NCBI GenBank assembly: GCA_947044405.1
Contig: CAMRHE010000055.1
Span: forward strand, 242,501 to 306,500
Length of the DNA: 64,000 nt
Reading direction: 5' to 3'
Source: Leptodactylus fallax
Lineage: Eukaryota > Chordata > Amphibia > Anura > Leptodactylidae
The notes under the pieces: generated by a model
Seen by the model: the letters and a program-made list of their open reading frames with translations, nothing else
Database searches by the model: none
What the model was told of the DNA's origin: nothing
Program-made: the position numbers and the translations under genes
In this document: positions 47,147 through 57,799 of the stretch, piece after piece
Layout of the letters: each line of letters opens with the position of its first letter
How positions within the stretch are numbered: position 1 is the stretch's first letter

Positions 47147-48916
47147 CTATCACCTCCCCCAAGCATATTCTATTGCTCCCATCTCCTTACGGAGCACATT
47201 ACAGTGATAAGCCTCATACCTTTGTTATAGGTCAGCCGCTTTTGTAGACTTGAAGTAAAACCGCTCTGAAGTCTAATCTAATGAGGCAGATGGTGCACTG
47301 GGGGCGGGGCTTCGCCTCCCTGGAGCACTGGTCTTGAGAACTCCGACCCCTACCATCTCCTGCCTGCGCCATCCTATGCAGTGAGACTTGACCCTCCCAC
47401 TGTTATGACATCACCCACCCTACTCGAGAAGCAAGAGCAGTGCTCCCAGGGCGGAAAGCCCGCCCCAATACACAAGCTTAAATATTTTTTACATTTTTTG
47501 AACATTTCTCTTTAATTTTCCATGTCACTATCTATAATATAAGTACTAAATCTTGTGATGTTCACTCTGGCTACTAAGCCTAATAATCGGCTGACGCTTA
47601 TTGAGCCATCATTACATCTACTGATAATAGATGATATCACAGCTTATCTCCTCCCCATAGAGCATGTCTAGAAAAAACTCTCCCATAGACCTCAATGAGT
47701 CAGTCCCAGCCTATAGCTGACTATGCTGTAAAGCAGATCATTAAATGCTGTTAACAGAGTAGAGGAGAAGCTCAGGCAAGATGGCCGCCCCCATAATCAT
47801 GTACAGTAAAAATAATTAAAAATATAGAAAATAAAAGTGGACTAAAAAAAAACAAAAACAAAGCCAAATAATCACTATTAACCCTTGCCTGGCAGAATCA
47901 TTTTACCTATGACCAACAAAGCCATGAAGGTGTTAAAAGCATCTTTTATTCATTTCCTTCCATCTGACTCATTTGCAAGTTTTCCTAATGCGGCAAAGGA
48001 ATAAAAACAGTATTATATTGTCACAGTATGAAATACATTTGGGCAACTGTCTGTATACACCAAGCTCTGCACGGGGAAATACAATTGCCAGAATGCATTA
48101 GCAAACATTCATGCTCAGCAGCACAGAAAATGGCTGCAATTAATCTTCACTGTTACGATGTAGAGAATACGCGGAAACCGTCGCCATCACAGCCCCGTCT
48201 CAGCAGATGGAATTGGCAACGATCTATTAATGGTTTTATTGAAATTTCAATTACTTTGCATGGGATTAAAGCAAAATACCGGTGTTCGAGGATCTGTTCG
48301 CTGCTAATACAACGCAATCCAGACATAGCACCCTACAGTATTGGATATGGGGGGCCCATTTTCTCGAAACGCACAGTAACTACAATGACGTCAATGTCTA
48401 GTTGGTTTTCTGACTTTAAAAGGGAAATTTACTAAATATGTAGTTCTCTTTACTTCTAACTTTTCAACTAACAACCACTAAGGTCGTCAAAAACGTAGGA
48501 AATAATTCCCAAGCGCAATAGATCAGACCCTATCATGGGTTGACATCAGGAGTCATATAGGTGATACATGGCTGCTATGCCTGAGGGTCCTTGTGGCCTT
48601 CCTATCACATGTTACACATACGGCTATGATCACTCACACATCTTGAAAGGCATTCACGTTCCTCCATGTCCTCAGATCAATGGTTCTGCCATCCGGCAGG
48701 GTATGCGCAGTGCTGCATGCTGCACTATTCTTATCATTAACAGTGATATACTCCCCATTGGAGTCTCTGTTTGAAGCTCCTATGTGAATAGGGTCTTATG
48801 GATGCCCATTTTGACACTATAGTGAAAAGTGAAATGGATAACTTTCCATACCACTGCCATCTGCTACCAAGCAACTGACAGCAATGGGGCAAACCCTGAA
48901 CCTCTAGGGTATTTAA

Positions 48917-49274
48917 AGGGGACATTTCATGGGGTAGGGAGTGTTATATACCATAGCAAACCTGACGGTGCGCTGAATTCAGCACACTTTCAGCTTTGCC
49001 CCCGTTGTAGAGATATTGATGCCGTTAGTTTTGGCTACCGATATCAATGCACTGTCAGAGGGGCGGGCCTCACAGCTCAGTGTCAGGGGCGTTCCTCACT
49101 GCCCTGCAATGATTCTGAGCTGTGAGGCCCGCCCCTCTGACAGTGCATTGATATCGGTAGCCAAAACTAACGGCATCAATATCTCTACAACGGGGGCAAA
49201 GCTGAAAGTGCGCTGAATTCATCTTTTCTATGGTATATAACACTCCCTACCTTAGAGGACATGAAAGGTTCCCT
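48917..49274. mobile_element. TTAA-flanked element with a near-perfect long hairpin
   Basis: TTAA lies at 48913-48916 and 49275-49278. The two arms 48973-49080 and 49115-49220 are inverted copies with about one mismatch in some 105 bp (AGCACACT against AGCGCACT); the loop is only about 34 bp. The ends AGGGGACATTTCATG and CATGAAAGGTTCCCT also pair. It lies in LRRC27 intron 4, so the transcript would contain the hairpin. Confidence 0.88.
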
Positions 49275-49399
49275 TTAATATTTTTACCACCTCCAGTCAT
49301 TGGTTAATGCCAATATAATGTGCACCATCCATACTCTAAACCCGGAGACTGTACATATTCACTATGCAACCGTGGAATACAATGAACCTCCATTGCCTA

Positions 49400-49880
49400 A
49401 GACTCCTATGACTCTTCTTCCGCAGTGGACACCAGGGAATATAATCTACTGTTATCCCCACTAGCCACTAGGCTAAATAACTAACCTGCCTACCCACTAA
49501 GCATCAGAGAATATAACCTATCCTTATCCACACTGGACCCTGGGGAATATAACCCATGCTTATCCCCACTGGGTACCAGAGATATAACTAATTGTTCTAC
49601 CCGCTAGGCACCAGGTAATATAACCCAAGCCATACTTCTCACCATTGATCTCCAGAGACAATAACCTATTATCCTGCCCGCTAGGCACCAGAGAATATAC
49701 TAAGCCATACTTCTCACCATTGATCTCCAGAGACAATAACCTATTATCCTGCCCACTAGGCACCAGGGAATATACTAAGCCATACTTCTCACCATTGATC
49801 TCCAGAGACAATAACCTATTATCCTGCCCGCTAGGCACCAGAGAATATAATTGATCCTAACTAAACAACAGGAAATATAA
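49400..49880. repeat. 75-bp tandem repeat with older degenerate units
   Basis: The core has three copies with a strict 75-bp period; the word CATACTTCTCACCATTGATC occurs at 49631, 49706 and 49781. Because 75 is a multiple of three, open frames repeat on both strands, an artefact. Upstream (49425-49625) looser units with CACCAGGGAATATAA and CTTATCCCCACT words suggest an older array. Confidence 0.85.
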
Positions 49881-50154
49881 CTTGTGCTTATTGTCTGAGC
49901 ATAGGATCCTAAAATAAAGCCTTACTCACATGCAGGTGAAAAACCACCATGTGGCCGCCATAAAAAACAGAACTGAAAACCGATGCAAAATGGCCATTTG
50001 TAACGAACGTTAGGTCTGTGAAAGCCCCACCCCTTTTCAGCTAGGCTCCACCCTTTATTGGACAAGGGACAGAAGACGTCTAATGGTACAAAACATGTGT
50101 ACCGTTTTTTTTTGGTGCAAATTGCCCCCTTTATTATACCCCTCCAACCATTCC

Positions 50155-50210
50155 AAGTGCTATGGAAAATGTTGGCACTATATAAATGAAAAGGATTATT
50201 ATTGTCATGT
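50155..50210 (+). repeat. LINE-type 3' tail piece
   Basis: GTGCTATGGAAAATGTTGGC, ACTATATAAATGAAAAGG and ATTATTATT form the end of the same LINE-type family as at 56300-56385. Confidence 0.55.
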
Positions 50211-50721
50211 AGGATTTCTGTATTTTAATTGTCCCCCCCATAAGGATGTGTATGATGGAGTTAGTGACAAGCTCTTATCTCTACTTCCACCACTTAGTGC
50301 GACGAAGCTGATGACAAAACACTTCTCCATATTTTAACCAGTCTATGGAGTACACAATATCCTGTGCTAAAATATGCTAATTATTAATCAAGGCCTCGGT
50401 GATTAAATCTTTATTCTATCGCAATTAAATCAGCAGCAAAATCAATAACACCTGATGAAGGGCGAACGGCAAGCAAAACAGCGAGCTACGGTGATTACAC
50501 GAAACACGGCTCATTGTAGAGAACAGGAGCGGATAAAACATCCCAGAGAGAAATAGGTAATTTAAGGAAAAAGAGAACAAAACACCAAAGTATTGTCATA
50601 ATATTTTAGCATTTGGATTCTCTTATTCCTATCTTATTAAGCCAGAACGCATCATTTAGCTGTCTGTGTACACGAGTAGATAAGTGCACTTACCTGTACC
50701 TACAACTACTATGATGTAGGT

Positions 50722-50879
50722 CAGGGACCAGCAACCTTCAGCACTCCAGCTGCTGTGAAACTACAACTCCCAACATACTCCACTCACTTCCATGGGAATT
50801 CCAAAAACAGCAGAGCAAGTATGCATGCTGGGAGTTGTAGTTTTACAACAGCTGGAGTGCCGATGGTTGCCTACCCCTG
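50722..50879. mobile_element. 158-bp hAT-like element, copy 3
   Basis: It starts CAGGGACCAGCAACC and ends GGTTGCCTACCCCTG. Both flanks read ATGTAGGT (50714-50721 and 50880-50887), a perfect 8-bp target duplication. It has the same length as the copies at 16875 and 21580. Confidence 0.93.
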
Positions 50880-50924
50880 ATGTAGGTGGTCATCTAGCTT
50901 GCTCCACATAATAAAAGTCATTAA

Positions 50925-51225
50925 GGCTAAGGCGCCAAGTAGCGAAACACAGCTAAAAAACGCTGCTGAAAAAACTCAGCAAAAAAACATGGAGTTTGTT
51001 TCGCAGAGTTTTTCAGGTTTTTGCTGTGTTTTTCTCAGTTTTTTCCCTTCCTCAGCAGCTAAAATTAACAATAACAGCTTTCCTGCAATCATATTTTTCC
51101 CACAATGTGTGGATGAGATAAACCAAAATCTCAATCACTTTGCTGGTATTGTAAGATGCAGCATTTTTTTCCACTGTTCTTCTGCAGGAGTGTTTCTGCA
51201 ACTTGGGGCCTCAGCCTTAAAAGGG
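50925..51225. repeat. GCTAAGGCGCC-type repeat
   Basis: It starts AAGGCTAAGGCGCCAAGTAG and runs through GTGTGGATGAGATAAACC, CAATCACTTTGCTGG and GGGGCCTCAGCC. Related copies lie at about 26870, 43510 and 45965. Confidence 0.65.
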
Positions 51226-51342
51226 TATTCTGGTTACTTTAGAGTTACCCCCTATCTACAATTGTGGCATCCCAGAGCTGGCTATGGCTGGGCTGAGGGT
51301 GATCTCTGTGCATTGTATTATTTCCTGTTGCTTCATAGCCTG

Positions 51343-52321
51343 TGTGACATAGCAGGGGGTCCTGAGTCTCACACAACACAGCGCCACCTAGTGAGCCTCA
51401 CACATGCATTACACCTCCCATAGGATTGAATAGTAACCAAATGTCCAATGGGAGGACATCGCCTGGGAAAAGGGGAGGAGTCAGCTGATCACTGGGTCCC
51501 CATGGTAACACCCCTGCAGGAAGGTTCTGCGTGTGAGGAGTTAGAAGTGTGGAGTGTTAGGAGGAGGAGGTGAGGAGATAAGTGTGATGTCCTGTGAAGA
51601 AAGCAGTGAGTTTAGTGCAGGAATCTCAAGTCCTAGACAGGCCCAGGAAGGTTGGAGAGCTGACATACTCCAGCTATTCAGAAGATCCTGTCCCCTGTCT
51701 GCCTAGCCATCGCCCTGAAGGAAGTCAAGCATCATTATCTTGTCAGCATGAGACTGTGGAGAGAACATTCTGGAACACGTGCTCCATAGCAAGTATCACA
51801 GGATCCAGGGGCCAAGGCCAGACCTGTGGAATATCCTGCCACCCTGACTATTGCACCCCGAAACTCTGAGCTATCAGGACCACATAACGTGAGTGGGGAA
51901 TATTATGTGCTAGTATCATGGTGGGCATCCTCCTATGAGCCAAATAGGAGCCCAGACGCACCTTAGGGCTGTAACACTGAAGTATAAGGGGCTAGGAACA
52001 CCTTTCATCAAGTCTACCCTGCACCCCAGGACTTTGCTGTGTCACCAGGCGTACCCCGTTGTTTTGTATTGAGTAAACTGTTTAAGCATTTGTGCCTCCA
52101 CACCCATGGAAGTAAAAGTTCAACTTTACAACCGTTTCTGTGTCTGACTCTGCACCGACAACATCAGGGCGCCCCAAACACCACCAGTCGGCACAGTATA
52201 GGGGAAGCGCCCCGGGGGAACAATCACCACCAACATTTGTGCAGCCCCCTCATCACCGGTATCAGTGGTGGTAACGTGGGACAGCACCAGCGCTGCGTCC
52301 TCGTGCCCAGAGACCGTGACA
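51343..52321. mobile_element. Possible solo LTR
   Basis: The candidate starts TGTGACATAGCAGGGGG and ends AGAGACCGTGACA, giving TGT...ACA ends and a length of 979 bp. It is flanked by AGCCTG and AGTCTG, which may be a diverged target duplication. The style (GCGCCACCTAGTG near the start) resembles LTRs I recall from frogs, but no internal element or second LTR is present and I cannot check this. Confidence 0.4.
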
Positions 52322-52596
52322 AGTCTGCGCTGTTTGCACCCCCGCAATCCCAACTGCAGCGTTACCTTCCATCTGGTCACCGCACAATCTATAACATGCT
52401 AATCAGTGGGGGTTCAATTGCTGAGACCCCCACCAATCAAGAGAATGGGGGTCATGTTCACCCATCTGATTGGAGGGTCATTCATTCTCTATCTTCTTCA
52501 GTCCCTTAGAAATGAATGGAGTGCTCACACATGCTTCTACATATGAGTGTCTGCATTATGGCTGTGTGTCCTAGTACCCTCATACAGATCTATGAT

Positions 52597-52705
52597 GCTA
52601 AGTTCACACTAACGTTCAAGCACTCCGCCACTGAATCCGCATAAAAACGGCAGAGAGAAAAGTCCTGCAAGGAAGATCCGAACACTAGCGTCAACCTAGC
52701 GTACG
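52597..52705. repeat. Piece of the GCTAGGTTCACA family
   Basis: It starts ATGCTAAGTTCACACTAACG and carries GGCAGAGAGAAAAGTCCTGC, as in the copy at 40393-40655. Confidence 0.55.
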
Positions 52706-52872
52706 TTTGGAGTGGACCTGCGGTCAGACCACATGCACATCCACATGATTTGTATCTACACTGCTTTACTATAATCATTGCATAACCCAGATTATTTGCC
52801 AGTCAGTACATTAAAGGAATTTGACTGCAAATATTCTGTATAAAGCAATAAATCCACAAAGTGTTGACTTAC

Positions 52873-52931
52873 CAAGCTCTATAGGAAGAACTTTTATTGG
52901 ATTTCCTTCAAGAAGAAGATATTGCAGTTGC
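52873..52931 (-). CDS. lrrc27: LRRC27 exon 4, leucine-rich repeat
   Basis: It encodes residues 107 (last base of its codon) to 126 and one base of codon 127. It reads QLQYLLLEGNPIKVLPIEL, one leucine-rich repeat with the LxxLxLxxNxIxxLPxEL form. The mammalian protein has HLKTLLLERNPIKMLPVEL at this place. At 59 bases it is the smallest coding exon. The acceptor is TTTCCTACAG and the donor GTAAGT, both strong. Confidence 0.96.
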
Positions 52932-54572
52932 CTGTAGGAAACAGAAAGACAGTTCAACACTGGTAAACATAACAATGTAGTCACTTATCTCATGTTGCTT
53001 ATATGGCCCCAGCACACTCTATATAACCCCAGTATATTTTGGTGTGTTGGTGAAAACTAGAGGAGGTCTGTGTGAACATAGCAAGAAGATACAAAGTCAA
53101 TGGAGATGTTGCACTTGATGGTATCCAATCCAAGGGCCCCAGTGTTGCAAGGAATCACTGCTGAGCCTCCACGCTTCTCTATATTACTACAGAAAGGTAA
53201 TCCAGAAAGCAAAAAACTATTCCTTCACGGCCGAGTGTACACCCGATGGTAATCCGTTTTAACAGATCTGTCATAGACATACTCATTGAGGGATCCGTGA
53301 GAACGGCCTATGAAGTAGCACACTCTATTGTTTCTCGGATTGTTCACATGAACCTTTGAAACAATGTACGTCTGAATAGATCCATTAAAGTCTATGGGGC
53401 CATTAACACAACAGCTAGCGCATGTCAGGCTAGCATTCTGTCGTGTGAATGAGTCCTAAACCTGGATAGATCTATTATATTAATATCAAGAGCCTCCACG
53501 ACGACTTTATTACCCTTCATTTGCAAGTGCAAGCATCTACAGCACAATCTGAACTGAGCACCATGTGTCTGTGTGAAGTTCTGATAATTACCTCCAGCTA
53601 AATTATGCATCAGGAAGAGTTAAATAATGCAGTACAAGTAATATGCTTATACAACATCCCCATAAGTCAGAGATATACCTGAATACTGTAGAAAACCTTG
53701 AAGAAATTCTCTACCTTTTATCATGTCGCTGTTAGGTCTGAAATTCTATGCTGATTGATTTCTTAATATATCTTTGTTTTCAGAGCTCTGTTTTCCTGAT
53801 CCAGACCTCGCCTATATATATGTGTGTGTATGTATACATATATCTATAAATCTACATAGAAGATAAAATGATGGCTTGCTGCAGCGGCCACTACAGGGAG
53901 CTAAGCACAATGTATAAGCTCCTTAGCTCCCCCCAGTGGCAGCTGCAGGCAGTCAGTCTGTTAACTCTTAAAATCATGCCTATGCAGAAGATTTGGAGCC
54001 CTGTATCAAGAAACAGAACTTTGACCAATATGTTAAGGAATTGATCAGGACAGAGTTTTCAATGGAATAGAAGGACGGACATTTACTTTATAGTGGACAT
54101 AATAAAGGACTGTCAATAAAAAAGATATTGGGGGTTTAATTTACAAGACTACAAAATAAAAAAACAGACAAACAAACAGACAGGACAAACCCTCATTATA
54201 ACAATCTCTATAATTTATTCATTCATTTCTATGATTTATTTATTACCATTATTTCTCCTCGGCCGCCTCCTCCTCACACTGAGTCCGCTGTCAGTCATTC
54301 TGATCCTACTTGTCATTGATATTCATTCACTGAAGGAGGACGAGCATAGCTGAGCGTGAGGTCAAGCACTCCTGGGATGTACAGGGCTCGGCCATTACAG
54401 GAACGTGCATTGTTTTACATGATGACTTCTCCCTTTCTGATCAGATGTTTATATGGCAAACCAGATGGAGTCTTGGTTATTTCCTGTCTGCCATGTAATC
54501 TCACAGTGGTCGGTCTTCTTAGGAGTGGACAGCTTGCCAGATTTCTCCATAAGTGTACTGAACACTCATTAA

Positions 54573-54950
54573 AGGGGCAGTCCCATTTATTTCATTTTGA
54601 GGACAGGTACATAGACTGGTTAAAACTAATAAACCAAGTGATACTGACCTGTCCCGGCCACTGCTGCTTCCAGAGCTGACCTCCAGTCCTTAGCAAGGCT
54701 GTATACACGGCTGCAGCGGAGAGATGCCATATACACAGATCACTATTCTCAAGGCCAGTGGTTGGTTTCATTGGTAATCTGTGTATATGGACATCTTCCC
54801 GCTGTAGCCATGTAAACATTCCAGCGCAGAGGACCAGAGGTCCACGCTGGATGAGATGGCAGCAGACAAGACAGGTAAGTATCATTTGGTTTATTATTTT
54901 TAATCAGTCCCTGCACCAGTCCTTAAAATGAAATAACCTGGACAATCCCT
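54573..54950. mobile_element. TTAA-flanked foldback element
   Basis: The 378-bp unit lies between TTAA at 54569-54572 and 54951-54954. The ends AGGGGCAGTCCCATTTATTT, CATTTTGAGGACAGG pair with the inverted CCTTAAAATGAAATAACCTG, GACAATCCCT. Further inner arms with ATACTGACCTG / CAGGTAAGTAT extend the pairing. Confidence 0.8.
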
Positions 54951-55255
54951 TTAAGAAAGCCACAAAAGAATCCACATGGACACCTAAGAACTGTAAGCTT
55001 CCAAAAGCTCAAGTAGGAAGGATGGAGTAGAAATTCGGCTCTGTGTCACTGTGTTGTAGATTATCAATAAAACTGTGATTTCCTGAAGTGCAAGTTGAAC
55101 ACAATTGTGCCAGACTATACAAGAGCAAAAGTACCAGGTCTTGCCTCATGTGCGCTCATCTGAACAAGCCTAGAATTAAAGGGTTTGTCTTGTTGAGGCA
55201 ACTCCTTCAATTAAAGGCCAACGGGATATTATAGAGGGGTCCCACTTTTGGGACT

Positions 55256-55795
55256 CCTAAGTTGCAAAAAAACCCCTTTTGATTTTCTGTCAGTTTTTGT
55301 GTCATTAATATATTTTGTAATATACTTTATTACCATATTTTGGCTCCTTTCTGTGAAATCCTGCTTTTTGTCACTCTTTCCTTATTTCTCTATTGAGAGC
55401 TGTCCCTGCTTCTCATTGTGTACTGTGTACGAGATGCAGCTGCATATAAATATCCCAATCCCGACTGTGTTTTCATCCTTTCATACAGAACTGCATACTA
55501 GTGTCATATGAAAGATAAAAATCTCCTCTTTCACAGGACACCAAAAGCGAGTTTGTATGTTCTATAATGCCTAATCTATAGCTGTTTGAAGTGAAGTGAC
55601 CATCCCCCACCTTCATTTTCTCTTCATGTCACACCGCCTGCACTCCATACACAATGAGAAGCAGGGACAGCTCTCAATACAGAAGGGAAAGAGTGACAAA
55701 ATGCAGGATTTCACAGAAAGGAGCCAAAATATGTAAAGTATATTACAAAATTTATTAATGAAATAAAAGCTGCCAGAAAATCAAAAATCGTCTGA
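55256..55795. mobile_element. Large foldback element
   Basis: The left arm (TTTGATTTTCTGTCAGTTTT, TTTTGTAATATAC, TTTTGGCTCCTTTCTGTGAA, AGCTGTCCCTGCTTCTCATT) is repeated inverted at 55660-55790. The arms are about 170 bp with several mismatches. The middle has AT-rich DNA and a short unpaired part. The exact ends and duplication are not clear. Confidence 0.72.
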
Positions 55796-55799
55796 AAGT

Positions 55800-56385
55800 T
55801 TAGTTAGACACTCATATACAAGACTTCTCCCGAGTTGCACCACTTCTCTGGAATGCTCTATCCCGGACTATCAGATTAACTCCCAATTTCTACAGCTTCA
55901 AGCGCAAACTAAAGACATATCTTTTCAGACAGGCCGATCACAACTCCTAATGTAAACCCTTCCGTAGTTAGAATCCCTAAAACATACCCTCCTCTGTTCA
56001 CGCTCCCACATTACCTCACAGGATATGATGCTGTATCAGACTTTATATGTCCAGGCACCATCTGCACGTTACAGGACACGACTGGTGACGGCTCATACAG
56101 CTTTATATATGTGTAATGACAGTAACCTCTATTACAGAATTGTCTGACCATTGTATAAGCAATGCTACGTCTGCTGCCGCCCCTGCTACCTCTTGTGTCA
56201 CCCCCTCTACCTCATAGATTGTAAGCTCTTGCGAGCAGGGCCCTCAGTCCCATTGTATGAATTGACTATTTCTTTGTAATGTATCTTTTTGTCTGTACTT
56301 GAACCCTACAAATTGTACAGTGCTGAGGAATATGTTGGCGCTATATAAATAAAATGCATTATTATCATATTATTATAAACTTAAA
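55800..56385 (+). repeat. LINE 3' part, with end of the second ORF and tail
   Basis: The start (about 55820-55945) encodes APLLWNALSRTIRLTPNFYS and FKRKLKTYLFRQA in degraded form, a pattern of the C-terminal end of LINE ORF2 proteins of the L2/CR1-like group as I recall it. A 3' UTR follows, with GATTGTAAGCTCTTGCGAGC and AGTGCTGAGGAATATGTTGG, and the end CGCTATATAAATAAAATGC with an ATTATTAT tail. The family is inferred; the 5' part of the element is missing. Tails of the same kind lie at 18.6, 45.6 and 50.2 kb. Confidence 0.65.
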
Positions 56386-56559
56386 AATATAAGGGTGGCA
56401 GGATACCTCATGTAAGAACTCATGTAAATATCTATTACATAATAAAGTCAATCGTTTTTTTGCTAAACTTCTGTATACTAAGTGGTACTAAATCCATAAT
56501 AAATTTATGGCAAAATCTGCAGTTTTTAACGGACCTGCACAATATACCCAATGCTTTAA

Positions 56560-57016
56560 AGGGAGTCTGTTAGGTTCAAAATTCCTCACAAACCAAATAT
56601 TGTGCCATATAGGGGGTCTTTAATAGGAGTAGAGTCATACCATTGTGGCTACAAACTGATGAAGTAATGCAGAGATCGGCATCTTTTTATGGATGTGCAA
56701 ATCAGCCTCAGGTGCATTAGCGGTGGACCCGGTTTGCCAGATTTGCCTACAGAGGGCTAGTAAAGTCTCTCACAGCAGGTGTGACATTGGCCAGCAATGT
56801 TAGAGGCCGTTCAAAGCACTTGTAGCTATCTGCAGGGAAAATCTGGGAAATCAGGTCCCGCCCTCAATGCACTTGTAGATGATTTGCATATCCAGGAAAA
56901 GATTATTATCTCTGCATTAGTTGGTGGCCACAAAGGTATATTTTTCCTCCTATTATAGGCCCCTATACAAAACACTATTATTTGTTTGAGAGGCATTTTG
57001 AACCTCATGACTCCCT
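56560..57016. mobile_element. TTAA-flanked foldback element next to exon 3
   Basis: The 457-bp unit lies between TTAA at 56556-56559 and 57017-57020. The ends AGGGAGTCTGTTAGGTTCAA and the inverted GAACCTCATGACTCCCT pair, and the similarity continues through ACCAAATATTGTGCCATATA / GTTTGAGAGGCATTTT. It lies only 157 bp from the donor side of LRRC27 exon 3. Confidence 0.78.
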
Positions 57017-57172
57017 TTAAGGGTGCGATCTGTGGTGACAATCTGCAGTTTACATAACTCCCAACCATATTAGGAGGCCAAAGATACAAATATTCCCATC
57101 TTGAAATGCCCCAGCTGATTTGACAACCAGAAACGTGTCATAATATACCCGCTCCCTTACATATAAATATAC

Positions 57173-57303
57173 CTGTGTCTTCCTATCGTACTTGGTAAAC
57201 TTGCAATCTGATTGTTTCGGAGGTCCAACCAAACAAGGTGTGTCAGATGTAAGAAGAGATGTTCAGGGAGGGAGGACAACGCATTACCCTGAAGATGTAA
57301 GGT
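57173..57303 (-). CDS. lrrc27: LRRC27 exon 3, leucine-rich repeats
   Basis: It encodes residues 64-106 and two bases of codon 107. It reads TLHLQGNALSSLPEHLFLHL and then THLVWLDLRNNQIASLPSTI, GRH. Two leucine-rich repeats are clear. Mammalian LRRC27 has QLHLQRNALCVIPQDFF and LTWLDLRYNRIKALPSGIG at the same places. The acceptor is TTTTCAG. The donor GTATAT is weaker than usual, but the resulting phase 2 fits exon 4 exactly, with the shared codon reading AGG. Confidence 0.96.
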
Positions 57304-57799
57304 CTGAAAATGAAATAAACATTCAGAAATGTCAAAATGGAAAAACAAAGAGTGAAAAAAGTCAGAGCGTAATAAAAGCAAATACAAAAACCTGTAACAT
57401 CCTAATATACAGAGATGTGATGCTTGATCAGTGAAAACCTTAGTTACGTCAGTTGTTTTACACATGCATTAATGTTAAGTGCCTTTCAACGTAAAAAGGA
57501 CCTTTCGCCACCTCCTCCTTTTCCATTTCTTTGCATTCTTTAATAAATGCCACTCCACCGATTCTGGCGCAGTTGGAAATTTTTTTTCCCAGGCCCTCGC
57601 TGTTCCTGAGACATAATTTCTAAGAACGGTAGTTTAAGCACCCAATATGCTATTTAGGTTCCCTATTGTGGCTGGTCCCAGATTGTCTGCTCCAGAAGAG
57701 GACCGCCCACCTGACAGTAAAAAGCCTAATTAGCATATTGGGTGCTGAAAGTAACTGCACTGATTACTAAGGAATGGTGGGGGCTGCAGAAAAAAAAGT

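Larger units (their letters stand above)
52932..57172 (-). other. LRRC27 intron 3: repeats only
   Basis: It contains TTAA foldbacks at 54573-54950 and 56560-57016, a large foldback at 55256-55795 and a LINE 3' part at 55800-56385. The stretch 52932-54570 shows nothing I can name apart from a short TATG run near 53820. No further exon is seen. Confidence 0.6.

Noticed and set aside
48028..48435. 135-codon open frame in LRRC27 intron 4 on the plus strand
   Set aside because: No domain, low-complexity or homology hint, no splice or promoter context, and mixed composition. Open frames of this length arise by chance in 64 kb.
49560..49854. Repeat-protein-like frames on both strands with a 25-residue repeat
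   Set aside because: The 75-bp tandem repeat makes them; the period is a multiple of three, so both strands look open.
50899..51423. 174-codon frame on the plus strand
   Set aside because: Most of it lies in a known repeat (50925-51225) and in the start of the possible LTR. The translation shows no protein family.
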